Shown here piece after piece: positions 46,844-55,953 of a stretch of 64,000 nucleotides of DNA. A program made the translations under genes and the position numbers. The stretch covers positions 302,739-366,738 of the forward strand of contig NZ_VKDC01000001.1 of assembly GCF_007097395.1 (NCBI RefSeq), read 5' to 3'. Under the pieces are notes generated by a model. It did not search any database and was not told the DNA's origin. It saw nothing but the letters and a program-made list of their open reading frames with translations. Position 1 is the stretch's first letter. Every line of letters starts with the position of its first letter. This DNA comes from Fulvivirga sp. M361 (GTDB lineage: Bacteria; Bacteroidota; Bacteroidia; Cytophagales; Cyclobacteriaceae).

Positions 46844-46873
46844 AAGCCTGCTTACAAAAAAGCAGGCTTTTTT
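46844..46873 (+). terminator. intrinsic terminator after gcvP
   Basis: A perfect 10-bp stem, AAGCCTGCTT 46844-46853 with AAGCAGGCTT 46860-46869, has a six-base loop and a run of T residues. It lies 24 bases after the gcvP stop and abuts the stop of the convergent gene. Confidence 0.9.
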
Positions 46874-47873
46874 ATTCGTGATATAATACATATAGAAGTG
46901 TTTCTCCTACGGCACCTAACGTTTCTTTACTAATGATGTCCATATTGTCATTATGGGTATGATGAAAAGTACCAAAGGAATCACTTTCTGGATCCATTGG
47001 TATAATGTCTATCATAGGGATGTTTCGGTATTTATGCACAAAATAATGATCATCTGTTATGGCTGCACCTTCCCTCCGTACAAAATAATTGGAATAACCT
47101 ATTTGAGAAGCGACATCCCACACTTTCTTCACTATCGAAGGGGCTATCTGCCGGGAATACCCTTCAGTGAAAAACCTGGCGTTTTTACCCCCTACCATAT
47201 CCAGTAAAATCCCATAGTAAGCAGAGTAATTGGGTTTATGCGGGTTTTTTCCCCAATACTGAGAACCCATACACCACCAGGATTCCCAACCATCCCTTAA
47301 AGGCACAGGCTTTTGAAACGATACATCATTCCCCCAATCTTCACCATCAAATAAAATAATATCTACCCCCACTCCTTTGGGTAATTCTTGTTGTATTGAC
47401 CGGGCAATCTCCAATAATACGCCCACCCCGCTGGCCCCGTCATTAGCCCCGTCAATTGCTTCATCTTTACGGCTATTATCTTTGTCTGCAAATGGCCTGG
47501 TATCCCAATGCGCTGCCAATAGTATTCGTTTCGCTTTTTCCGGAGCATAACTGGCTATAATATTTCTCAGATACATCTTTTTGCCGTCGAAACTGGTCGC
47601 TTCAAAATTTTGCTCTTCTACTTGTGCACCATATGTTCTAAACTTATGTACTAACCAATCTCCGGTTTTCACATGCGGTGTGGTACTCGGCACTCTGGGC
47701 CCCATACTTACCTGATACTCCACAAAAGCATAGGCTGAATCTTTATTAAACAGGGGAACGGTAATCACATGCTCTTCTGCATCGACATCAACTGTCTTTT
47801 CCTTTGAAGTATTACATGAGATGATAAGAACAGCAGGTAATACAAGACAAAATACTTTGGAGATCAGTTTCAT
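46872..47873 (-). CDS. M28-type glutaminyl-peptide cyclotransferase-like lipoprotein
   Basis: A 333-residue protein with signal MKLISKVFCLVLPAVL and lipobox IISC. The core belongs to the M28 glutaminyl cyclase-like group: LAAHWDTRPFADKDN, GANDGASGVGVLLEIA, LFDGEDWG, LDMVGGKNARFF and DDHYFVHKYRNIPMIDI supply the single zinc site and acidic residues. Such enzymes form N-terminal pyroglutamate on exported proteins, which would suit a Bacteroidota cell exporting many proteins with glutamine at the mature N-terminus. An aminopeptidase activity is the alternative. ATG 47873 is preferred to 47885 because it begins the signal peptide properly. Confidence 0.88.
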   Translation of the reverse strand: MKLISKVFCLVLPAVLIISCNTSKEKTVDVDAEEHVITVPLFNKDSAYAFVEYQVSMGPRVPSTTPHVKTGDWLVHKFRTYGAQVEEQNFEATSFDGKKMYLRNIIASYAPEKAKRILLAAHWDTRPFADKDNSRKDEAIDGANDGASGVGVLLEIARSIQQELPKGVGVDIILFDGEDWGNDVSFQKPVPLRDGWESWWCMGSQYWGKNPHKPNYSAYYGILLDMVGGKNARFFTEGYSRQIAPSIVKKVWDVASQIGYSNYFVRREGAAITDDHYFVHKYRNIPMIDIIPMDPESDSFGTFHHTHNDNMDIISKETLGAVGETLLYVLYHE

Positions 47874-47929
47874 GGTCATTAACAATTAGTGCAGGGTGTA
47901 AACTTAAATCTGTCTGATTTAATTCAAAG

Positions 47930-47961
47930 TTTGTAAAGCAAATTAAATTGGCTTAATTTTG
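47930..47961 (+). promoter_or_regulatory. promoter of rimP-nusA-infB
   Basis: TTTG at 47930-47933, a 20-base spacer, and TAATTTTG at 47954-47961 give a complete match to the Bacteroidota sigma-ABfr-type consensus. The predicted transcription start is about 47968, leaving a leader of roughly 60 bases that contains a terminator-like hairpin. Confidence 0.7.
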
Positions 47962-47988
47962 TGAGGAAATAGAGAAAAGAATTTTTTC

Positions 47989-48015
47989 GAGGGGACAACA
48001 GTCCCCTCTTTTTAT
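47989..48015 (+). terminator. terminator-like hairpin in the rimP leader (candidate attenuator)
   Basis: A perfect 8-bp stem, GAGGGGAC 47989-47996 with GTCCCCTC 48001-48008, has loop AACA and is followed by TTTTTATT. It lies between the promoter and the rimP ATG at 48028. No plus-strand gene upstream needs it: gcvP has its own terminator, and the gene between is on the other strand. Confidence 0.75.
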
Positions 48016-48027
48016 TAGCACTTTTTC

Positions 48028-48495
48028 ATGGAGCTGAAGGAAAAAATAGCGGCAATAGCAGAGAAGAATTTGGAAGATGAGTCCCATTTTTTGGTCGATA
48101 TAATAATGTCTTCCAGGCAAGGGTCGGGAAAAGTGCTGATATTAATAGATGGAGATAAAGGAGTTAATATCGATGATTGTGCCCGTCTCAGTCGTAAGCT
48201 GGGTCACATTATTGAAGAAGAGGAAATCATAAGCGATAAATATATACTTGAAGTATCCTCTCCCGGTGTTGAACATCCTCTCACGTCCGAAAGACAGTAT
48301 CAAAAAAATATAGGAAGAGCTGTTAAAGTATCTTTGGCCGAGGGAAAAGATGTTAAAGGTAGCCTGGTGGAAGTACAAAACGATTGTATTGTACTTGATC
48401 AGGAGATAAAAAAAGGAAAGAAAAAAGCGTATGAAAGGGTGGAGTTGTCCTTTTCAGATATTAGTAAAACCATAGTTCAGATTTCATTTAAATAA
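48028..48495 (+). CDS. rimP: ribosome maturation factor RimP
   Basis: A 155-residue protein needed for 30S subunit maturation. Family features: LVDIIMSSRQGSGKVLILIDGDKGVNIDDCARLSR in the N-terminal domain and ILEVSSPGVEHPLTSERQYQKNIGR, the highly conserved linker motif. It is the first gene of the conserved rimP-nusA-infB order, eight bases before nusA. Confidence 0.96.
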   Translation: MELKEKIAAIAEKNLEDESHFLVDIIMSSRQGSGKVLILIDGDKGVNIDDCARLSRKLGHIIEEEEIISDKYILEVSSPGVEHPLTSERQYQKNIGRAVKVSLAEGKDVKGSLVEVQNDCIVLDQEIKKGKKKAYERVELSFSDISKTIVQISFK

Positions 48496-48503
48496 TAGTA
48501 AAA

Positions 48504-49745
48504 ATGGATGCTTCTGTATTAATTGAGTCGTTTGCCGATTTTGCCAAGCAGAAAAATATCGATAGACCTACGATGATCAGGATCCTGGAAGACGTATTCC
48601 GTACCATGATCAGAAGAAAGTTTGAGACAGATGAAAACTTTGATATCATTATCAATGCAGATAAGGGTGACCTTGAAATATGGAGATTCAGAGAAATTGT
48701 AGATAATAATTCTGAAGATATCTGGGATCATGATAAAATAAGTCTGTCAGACGCACAGCAGATCGAACCGGACTTTGAAATAGGAGAAGAAGTGGCCGAA
48801 CAAATTACGTTGATCGACTTTGGACGAAGAGCGGTAATGACTGCCAGACAAACACTTATTCAAAAGGTGAAAGATCTGGAAAAAGATATTTTATATCAGA
48901 AATACAAAGACCTGGTAGGAGAGATCATCACCGGAGAGGTATATCAGATATTAAGCAGGGAAGTATTGTTGATCGATGCTGAAGGTAATGAGATTTCAGT
49001 TCCCAAAAGCGAGCAAATATCCAAAGACAGGTTTAGAAAAGGAGATCAGGTCCGTGCTATTGTAGATCGCGTGGATATGTTTAATGGCAGTCCAAAAATA
49101 ATTTTATCCCGAACCAGTCCGGTATTTCTTGAACGTCTTTTTGAGAGCGAGGTACCTGAAGTATATGACGGCCTGATTACCATCAAAAAGGTAGTACGTG
49201 AGCCGGGCGAACGCGCAAAAGTAGCCGTAGAGTCATATGATGACCGGATTGACCCGGTAGGTGCCTGTGTGGGTATGAAGGGATCAAGGATACACAGTAT
49301 CGTACGTGAATTGCAAAACGAAAATATTGATGTCATCAATTTTACCGATAACATGGAACTCTACATTTCCAGAGCGTTGAGCCCTGCGAAAATAGGTAGT
49401 ATCAAGATCGACCAGGAAGACGGAAGGGTTTCTGTATTCCTAAAACCAGATCAGGTAAGTCTTGCTATCGGTAAAGGTGGTCAAAACATCAAACTTGCCA
49501 GCCGGCTGGTTGGAATGGAAATAGATGTGTTCCGAGAGTTAGGTGAATTCGAAGAGGAGGATGTAGATCTGGATGAATTTGGAGATGAAATCGAAAACTG
49601 GGTGATTGATGAATTGAAACGTATCGGACTGGATACTGCCAAGAGCGTATTGACTTTAACCAAACAAGAGCTGGAACGCAGAACCGACCTGGAAGAAGAA
49701 ACCATTGATAATGTTTTAGGCATTCTTAAGCAGGAGTTCGAATAG
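48504..49745 (+). CDS. nusA: transcription termination/antitermination factor NusA
   Basis: A 413-residue RNA polymerase-binding factor: N-terminal domain, an S1 domain around residues 140-200, then two KH domains ([25 protein letters not shown] and [25 protein letters not shown], the latter with the GxxG motif). It ends shortly after the KH domains with a short helical tail, so the two acidic repeats of the E. coli protein are absent, as is usual outside gammaproteobacteria. It is a candidate regulator of the hairpin in its own leader. Confidence 0.97.
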   Translation: MDASVLIESFADFAKQKNIDRPTMIRILEDVFRTMIRRKFETDENFDIIINADKGDLEIWRFREIVDNNSEDIWDHDKISLSDAQQIEPDFEIGEEVAEQITLIDFGRRAVMTARQTLIQKVKDLEKDILYQKYKDLVGEIITGEVYQILSREVLLIDAEGNEISVPKSEQISKDRFRKGDQVRAIVDRVDMFNGSPKIILSRTSPVFLERLFESEVPEVYDGLITIKKVVREPGERAKVAVESYDDRIDPVGACVGMKGSRIHSIVRELQNENIDVINFTDNMELYISRALSPAKIGSIKIDQEDGRVSVFLKPDQVSLAIGKGGQNIKLASRLVGMEIDVFRELGEFEEEDVDLDEFGDEIENWVIDELKRIGLDTAKSVLTLTKQELERRTDLEEETIDNVLGILKQEFE

Positions 49746-49785
49746 GTCAAGTTTTTTAAATCGCAAAAAAAAGAGATATTTGAGT

Positions 49786-52572
49786 ATGTCAGAAGAAAGA
49801 ACCATGAGGCTGAGTCAGGTAGCTAGGAAGCTTAATGTTGGGCTTTCCACTATTGTTGATTTCCTTGCTGAAAAAGGATTTACCGTTGACAGCAGCCCCA
49901 ACTCTAAATTGACGGGAGAGCAGTTTTCTATGCTCTCAAAAGAGTTTGCCGACTCTGCCCACGATAAGGAGGAAGCTTCTGGCCTTACCATTGGAACTAA
50001 GATCAGCGATGAAGTGGCAGTGGAGGCAGGTGTACAACCACCTAAGCCCCGTAAAGAGGAAGAGCAAAATGTGCTCATCAAAAACCTTGCTGTGGAGAAA
50101 AAAGAGGAAGTAGAAGAACCTCCGAAGCCAGCCGAAAAAGTTGAGCAGGGCAAGCCGAAACTCAAAGGGCTTTCAGTAGTTGGAAAGATAGATTTGGGGA
50201 AAAAGAAGGCTGATCCTGAGCCGAAGCCAGAACCTAAACCAGAGCCTGAGCCTGAGCCCAAACCGGAACCTGTTGCCAAAAAGGAAGAAAAACCCGACGT
50301 AACAGAAAGCGCCCCTGACAAGGAGGAAGAAATGCCTGCTAAGCCTGCAGAAAAGGAAGAACCCAAAAAAGAGGTGGCAAAGGTAGCAGAACCTAAAAAA
50401 GAAGTGCCGGAGGTGGCGCCAGAGCCGGAACCGGAGGAGAAACAGGAGGTAAGAAAAGCCAAAGCTGACAGACTACAAGGGTTAAAAGTTGTTGGAAAAA
50501 TTGACTTGCCGGTAGAAAAAGATAAAACGAAACCGGTGGCCTCTTCAGACGATCAAAAAGAGCAGAAAAAGAAGAAGAGACCCAGGAAGAGAATACCAAG
50601 AGCCGGAGAACGTGATAACAGAGGTGGAAAACCTTCATTTAATAAAGCACGAGCTGATAAGGAAGAACCTTCTGACAAGGAAATACAAGATAAAATAAAA
50701 GCCACACTGGCTAAACTAAGCGGTGGAAAGAAAAAAGGCGGGGGTGCTAAATATAGGAGAGAGAAAAGGTCTGCTATAGCCGAAGCCAAAGAAGAACAAC
50801 TACTTCAGGAACAGGAAGAATCCAAAGTACTTAAAGTAACGGAATTCATCTCTGCAAACGACCTTGCCTCATTAATGGATGTTTCTGTAAACGATGTTAT
50901 CTCCAGTTGTATGGGTCTGGGAATGTTCGTTTCTATAAACCAACGCCTGGATGCAGAATCAATAACGGTGATCGCGGATGAATTTGGGTTCAGTGTAGAA
51001 TTTACGGGAGCAGATGATGAGGTCGATATTATCGAGGAAGAGGATAAGGAAGAAAGCCTTACCGAACGGGCTCCTATTGTAACCATCATGGGTCACGTAG
51101 ACCATGGAAAAACCTCCTTGCTTGATTACATTAGAAATTCAAAAGTAACAGCGGGCGAGGCCGGTGGTATTACACAACACATAGGCGCCTATGATGTAAC
51201 AACAGAAAGCGGCCAAAAACTAGCTTTCCTTGATACACCAGGTCACGAAGCCTTTACGGCTATGCGAGCTCGTGGAGCCAAGGTGACAGATATTGTTATT
51301 ATTGTGGTAGCGGCAGACGATGACGTAATGCCTCAAACAAAAGAAGCGATAAACCACGCTCAAGTAGCGGGTGTCCCAATTGTTATCGCTATCAACAAAA
51401 TTGATAAACCTAACGCCAATCCTGACAAAGTAAGAGAATCTCTGTCCGGCATAAATATTCTTGTAGAAGAGTGGGGTGGAAAATATCAAAGTCAGGAAAT
51501 ATCCGCTAAGACCGGGCAGGGAGTAGATGACCTTTTAGAAAAAGTATTATTAGAAGCGGAATTACTTGAACTGAAGGCTAACCACGATAAAAAGGCAGTC
51601 GGTACAGTAATTGAAGCATCGCTGGACAAAGGCAGGGGATATGTGGCAACCCTTCTCGTTCAAAGTGGCACAATGAGAATTGGTGATGTGATCCTTGCCG
51701 GAGCATACCATGGACGGGTAAAAGCTATGTTTGACCACGTAGGTCAAAAAATCGAAAATGCGGGCCCTGCCACGCCGGTATTAATGCTTGGGCTGGACGG
51801 AGCGCCTCAGGCCGGTGATAAGTTCAATATTATGGATACCGATCGTGAAGCAAGGGAAATAGCTGCTAAACGTGAACAAATATTAAGGGAACAAAATATA
51901 CGTACCAAAAAGCATATTACCCTGGACGAAATTGGCAGAAGATTAGCCATAGGTTCATTTAAGGAACTGAATGTAATCGTAAAAGGGGATGTGGATGGAT
52001 CAATAGAAGCATTGTCTGATTCATTACTTAAACTAAGTACTGAAGAAATCCAGGTGAATATTATCCATAAGGGTGTAGGACAGATCTCTGAGTCAGATGT
52101 ACTTTTGGCATCGGCTTCTGACGCTGTTATCGTAGGCTTCCAGGTAAGGCCTTCTACTTCAGCTAAAAGGACAGCTGAGAACGAGGAAATTGAAATCAGA
52201 CTTTATTCCATCATCTATGATGCTATCAATGATGTAAAAGATGCTATGGAAGGTATGCTGGACCCTGAAGTGGAAGAAGTGATCGTAGGCAATGTGGAAG
52301 TGAGAGATGTGTTTAAAATATCTAAAGTCGGTACAGTAGCCGGATGTATGGTGATTGACGGATACATCAAAAGAAATAACCCAATACGTCTTATAAGGGA
52401 TGGAATAGTGATCTATTCAGGAGAGATGGGACAACTGAAAAGGTTTAAGGAAGACGTGAATGAAGTTAAAAACGGCTACGAGTGTGGAATAAGCATCAAA
52501 AACTTTAATGACATAAAAGAGGGTGATGTAGTCGAGAGCTATGAAGAACGAGAGAGTAAACGAACTCTCTAA
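49786..52572 (+). CDS. infB: translation initiation factor IF-2
   Basis: A 928-residue GTPase that brings initiator tRNA to the 30S subunit. The GTPase motifs are G1 [10 protein letters not shown]3 DTPGHE and G4 NKID. The N-terminal IF2 helical domain ([21 protein letters not shown]) is followed by about 280 residues of highly charged, proline/glutamate/lysine-rich sequence, including a PEPKPEP-type run near 50210-50270. I use ATG 49786 ([11 protein letters not shown]); TTG 49780 would add two residues. It closes the rimP-nusA-infB operon. Confidence 0.97.
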   Translation: MSEERTMRLSQVARKLNVGLSTIVDFLAEKGFTVDSSPNSKLTGEQFSMLSKEFADSAHDKEEASGLTIGTKISDEVAVEAGVQPPKPRKEEEQNVLIKNLAVEKKEEVEEPPKPAEKVEQGKPKLKGLSVVGKIDLGKKKADPEPKPEPKPEPEPEPKPEPVAKKEEKPDVTESAPDKEEEMPAKPAEKEEPKKEVAKVAEPKKEVPEVAPEPEPEEKQEVRKAKADRLQGLKVVGKIDLPVEKDKTKPVASSDDQKEQKKKKRPRKRIPRAGERDNRGGKPSFNKARADKEEPSDKEIQDKIKATLAKLSGGKKKGGGAKYRREKRSAIAEAKEEQLLQEQEESKVLKVTEFISANDLASLMDVSVNDVISSCMGLGMFVSINQRLDAESITVIADEFGFSVEFTGADDEVDIIEEEDKEESLTERAPIVTIMGHVDHGKTSLLDYIRNSKVTAGEAGGITQHIGAYDVTTESGQKLAFLDTPGHEAFTAMRARGAKVTDIVIIVVAADDDVMPQTKEAINHAQVAGVPIVIAINKIDKPNANPDKVRESLSGINILVEEWGGKYQSQEISAKTGQGVDDLLEKVLLEAELLELKANHDKKAVGTVIEASLDKGRGYVATLLVQSGTMRIGDVILAGAYHGRVKAMFDHVGQKIENAGPATPVLMLGLDGAPQAGDKFNIMDTDREAREIAAKREQILREQNIRTKKHITLDEIGRRLAIGSFKELNVIVKGDVDGSIEALSDSLLKLSTEEIQVNIIHKGVGQISESDVLLASASDAVIVGFQVRPSTSAKRTAENEEIEIRLYSIIYDAINDVKDAMEGMLDPEVEEVIVGNVEVRDVFKISKVGTVAGCMVIDGYIKRNNPIRLIRDGIVIYSGEMGQLKRFKEDVNEVKNGYECGISIKNFNDIKEGDVVESYEERESKRTL

Positions 52573-52789
52573 ATCAATTTAAAAATGTGCTATATTTTTA
52601 AATTTCAATGAAAATTGCTTTAATTGAAGTACCAAATCACTTAAAACAACAGTATTTCTATGGGCTTATTGTTCATTGTCTTTTATTTTTTAATAAAAGA
52701 ATATTAACTTTTGGCAGTAATTTTTAAATTGGCCTTTAATTGAATTTATTTTTAATTCTCAAGATTTACATCTAAAAAACTTTTAGACC

Positions 52790-53545
52790 ATGGACGAAAC
52801 CTCAATACAATCCTTTGAGAGCTGGAATACCTGGACTCAATACGCAGCTTTCTGCTTAGTGGGTCTCTCTATTCTCATTTTTTTGGGGCATTTGATTAAA
52901 CTATCATCAACAGGTGATTCAAAAACAAAGTATGACTACATTAATCGGAATGAGATTAATATTCTCATGGCCTGTGGTGTGCTTTTAATTTTAGCCGGAG
53001 CATCTTATGCCAATTCATTTATCTCGGAGTTAACAACACTTTGGCTCTTTGTAAGAGTGTTTGTAACCATCTCTATGGGCTTGATCATAGGAGTAATCAT
53101 TCAAAACCTCCTTAAATTTTATTATCCTTTCTACATTGAGAAAAGACTAAAAAAATTAAGATATAAGCCACGTATTTCTCCTAAATCAGGTAAGCCAATG
53201 AAGCTGCTGAGTGAGGAAGAAGAGGATGTTTATCTGGATGAAGGTATGCAGGCAGAAGAAGAAATATACTCTATTGACTACGATGTATGGGTAGACGAAG
53301 AAACAGGGTATACCAAAATTGAAAAATATGCGGGTCACCTTCACGCATTGCAATGTCCTGAGTGTAACTATCAGACCTTTAGAGTAACTAAAGAAGATAT
53401 ACTACGTGCACCTTCTACTTCTGAGGAAGGTGAATTGCTCAAATATTTTGAATGTGGGTATTGTGGTCATAAATCTAAAAAGAACTATAAGATCGCGATG
53501 CTCCAAGATGCTGCAGAGAAGTCATCTACGGCTACAACTGCCTAA
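52790..53545 (+). CDS. membrane protein with C-terminal zinc ribbon
   Basis: A 251-residue protein with three hydrophobic spans, near residues 17-38, 55-75 and 80-108, and a cytoplasmic-type C-terminal half. The latter carries an acidic stretch (LLSEEEEDVYLDEGMQAEEE) and two CxxC pairs, CPEC in LQCPECNYQTF and CGYC in FECGYCGHKSKK, the signature of a zinc ribbon. Function is unknown; nucleic-acid or protein binding at the membrane is possible. The 217-base gap after infB and a terminator behind it suggest a single-gene transcript. Confidence 0.85.
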   Translation: MDETSIQSFESWNTWTQYAAFCLVGLSILIFLGHLIKLSSTGDSKTKYDYINRNEINILMACGVLLILAGASYANSFISELTTLWLFVRVFVTISMGLIIGVIIQNLLKFYYPFYIEKRLKKLRYKPRISPKSGKPMKLLSEEEEDVYLDEGMQAEEEIYSIDYDVWVDEETGYTKIEKYAGHLHALQCPECNYQTFRVTKEDILRAPSTSEEGELLKYFECGYCGHKSKKNYKIAMLQDAAEKSSTATTA

Positions 53546-53576
53546 GAAATCATATAACACTTTATGGTGCAAAAAG

Positions 53577-53599
53577 AAAGGGTCTTCAAGACCCTTTTT
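53577..53599 (+). terminator. intrinsic terminator after the zinc-ribbon membrane protein
   Basis: Stem AAAGGGTC 53577-53584 pairs with GACCCTTT 53590-53597, followed by T residues. The opposite strand also reads into a T-rich run, so it may serve the convergent small gene as well. Confidence 0.8.
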
Positions 53600-53696
53600 G
53601 TATTTATAAGAACTTCGTTATCCTTTGAAGGTTAAAAATCTCTGATACAGTATATGAAACGATGGCAGAAACGAACAAATTATCCAGGCAAATCCT

Positions 53697-53951
53697 CTAT
53701 GCACAAAGATCTAATGGCAATTTGACCTGATCTGAATAGAACTTCATACGTGAATGTCGGGGTTCTAATCGATCGATTTTATCGACACAATCCAGTTTAG
53801 GATTATAAAAAACCTCTACATAATAATTCTCCAACAAATACAAATTTACCTTATGCCTGTAATATCGGATAGATGTAACAAAAGTACCCTCCGTATATAA
53901 CGAACGAGCTTTGTCTGACAGTGATAACTTCTTAAAATCTTTCCAATGCAT
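53697..53951 (-). CDS. small hypothetical protein
   Basis: An 84-residue protein (MHWKDFKKLSLSDKARSLYTEG...) rich in lysine, tyrosine and aspartate, with no signal peptide or membrane span. The composition is typical of a real small cytoplasmic protein: alternating strand-like segments such as SIRYYRHKVNLYLLENYYVEV, which resemble short conserved Bacteroidota proteins of unknown function. I see no named family. It lies alone in a sparse region between two larger genes. Confidence 0.6.
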   Translation of the reverse strand: MHWKDFKKLSLSDKARSLYTEGTFVTSIRYYRHKVNLYLLENYYVEVFYNPKLDCVDKIDRLEPRHSRMKFYSDQVKLPLDLCA

Positions 53952-54146
53952 GTATATTTAAGTTAATCAAATTCGGAGGTATTTAAAAGCATACCTATAA
54001 ATAAAGACTTGAGAATAAAGGGATATGACAGAGACCCGATCCAACGCGTTAAATTTTAGTATCAGGATACATCCGTCAGATGAGCCTTATTACCTTACAG
54101 TTACTGTAAAAACGTAAATCACTGGTTTTTATTTGCTCATTCAGGT

Positions 54147-55859
54147 CTAAATGCTTGAAAACTTCATTTCAATTCTTCGTATTTCTACTTTCCCCTCACT
54201 TTGATCCTCCTCTTCGGATACAGGCATCCAAAGGCTGTCATCATTGACGTAAGTCCGGACTGAAATTCTATCTTCTTCAATTCCACGCTCCATAAGATAT
54301 TCCTTGACCGCCATTGACTCCTTTTCCGTGCGATCATTATGATAGACATATTTAATCTCAAGTTCTTTAATGGCCTGGTATTGAATGCTATCTGAATGAA
54401 TTTCTGTTGTATCTTCATTTATTATGTGGGTGGAATCTTCTTCATTCATGTAGGTAGTCTTCATCGAATCTATTGTCATTGAAATCTGTCGCTCTACGTA
54501 TATGGAGTCTATTCTGATCTCAGTCAGGTCAGGGTCTGATTTGATCGAATCCGCTTTGTAAAGGTCCAGATAAGCAGCTACTTCAATGGTCATGGCAGGA
54601 TTTTTCCTCATCATAGCGGCTACCCTTCTTAATTCAAACGTAGAGTTATCTGTCAATACCGGTTCATAATCTTCAAAGCTGATTTCCGTTTTGAAGTAGG
54701 TATCTAATTCCACAGGCTTAAGTTCTATCTTAAGTTTTTCTTTATCCCTGGAGCCTAATTTTTCAAGGTCATATACTTTAGAATAAAACATATAGGTTGG
54801 ATCAGCAGACGATACAGAAAGATCATAGGAAGCTCCTTCATTTAACACAATGGTAAATTCTCCTGTATTTCCCACAGGTCCATTCCACAACCGGTCACGG
54901 TCATCAATATTAAAGACCGTAAGGGTGGCATCAACGGGTGCTCCCGAAACAGCATCTGTTACCTCTCCCTGGATACGCATTACCCTAGTAGGTTGAAATT
55001 CTTTAGGGATCAATTTCAAAATCAACTGACTACTACGTCCGGTATTCTCGGCCATATAGAGATAACGACCTTTTGCGTCCACACTTACGAAATGATCATT
55101 CTTATCGGTATTGACAAATTCAAGTGGTACAGGGTCCGTCCATATTTCCCCTTCCTTTCTGGTGATGAAAAGATCCAAACCTCCCTTGCCTCCAAATTTA
55201 TCAGATGCAAAGATCATGGTTCTTCCATCTGAAAGTAATCTGGGTGTCTGAGAATTACCTGTATTAATATTATCCGGAAGGTCTATAGGTTCAGACCATC
55301 TTGCATTTTTTTTCTTTGATACTACAATACGGCATCCGTTGGCACCTCTATATTCACTCATATCGGCACAGCGCATATAATAGAGGTATTCACCATCTGG
55401 TGAGAGCACCGGATCACCTTCATTCTCGCGGGAGTTGATAGGTGCTCCCAGGTTTTTAGGAGCTAACCAGGTAGCACCTGTATAGGTGCTAGACCAGATG
55501 TCAAAACCACCTAACCCTGATTTTCTTGATGAAAAATACATAACATCACCATCAAAGCTGAGGCTATAACCACCCCGGTAATTTAAGTTAGTCTTATTAA
55601 CTACTTTATGGACTTCCACTCCGTCATTCCAGCTGCTGACTGTTTTTTTTGTGGCATACATCATGGCATGACTCCCATCATCTGTATAATCATGCAAATA
55701 AAGCATGGACCGACCATCACCACTGACAAAAGGGGCATAATAGTTAATCGAGGGTTTGTTGATATTTGATGGTAATAACTTAACCTTGGTTTGACCGGGT
55801 GAACAAAAATAAATGAAGCCAAGGAAGACAATTAAAAAAGGGCTTAAGCGATTCATCAT
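54147..55859 (-). CDS. PD40 beta-propeller protein with degenerate OmpA-like C-terminus
   Basis: A 570-residue exported protein (signal MMNRLSPFLIVFLGFIYFCS). Residues 30-290 carry repeated PD40/TolB-like strands (YSLSFDGDVMYFSSRK, DPVLSPDGEYLYY, TPRLLSDGRTMIFASDKFGGKGGLDL). A carboxypeptidase-regulatory-like sandwich follows near 300-380 (IQGEVTDAVSGAPVDATL). The end is an OmpA-like domain split by about 70 acidic residues. The usual SxxRAxxVxxYL helix reads EKESMAVKEYL, so the peptidoglycan-binding arginine position is not basic. It is divergent from the WD40-caspase gene, with about 95 bases between. Confidence 0.85.
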   Translation of the reverse strand: MMNRLSPFLIVFLGFIYFCSPGQTKVKLLPSNINKPSINYYAPFVSGDGRSMLYLHDYTDDGSHAMMYATKKTVSSWNDGVEVHKVVNKTNLNYRGGYSLSFDGDVMYFSSRKSGLGGFDIWSSTYTGATWLAPKNLGAPINSRENEGDPVLSPDGEYLYYMRCADMSEYRGANGCRIVVSKKKNARWSEPIDLPDNINTGNSQTPRLLSDGRTMIFASDKFGGKGGLDLFITRKEGEIWTDPVPLEFVNTDKNDHFVSVDAKGRYLYMAENTGRSSQLILKLIPKEFQPTRVMRIQGEVTDAVSGAPVDATLTVFNIDDRDRLWNGPVGNTGEFTIVLNEGASYDLSVSSADPTYMFYSKVYDLEKLGSRDKEKLKIELKPVELDTYFKTEISFEDYEPVLTDNSTFELRRVAAMMRKNPAMTIEVAAYLDLYKADSIKSDPDLTEIRIDSIYVERQISMTIDSMKTTYMNEEDSTHIINEDTTEIHSDSIQYQAIKELEIKYVYHNDRTEKESMAVKEYLMERGIEEDRISVRTYVNDDSLWMPVSEEEDQSEGKVEIRRIEMKFSSI

Positions 55860-55953
55860 ACCTGTTTCAATAATACTTATTCATCACAATATAGCCATTA
55901 ATGCAAGAACTTTTCCAAAACAAATTTCTAAATTGGAACAAGAAATCTCTCAT

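Noticed and set aside
49815..50462. 215-codon minus-strand frame opposite the start of infB
   Set aside because: It is the mirror of the charged proline/glutamate/lysine-rich part of IF-2 and gives a serine/glycine-rich nonsense sequence.
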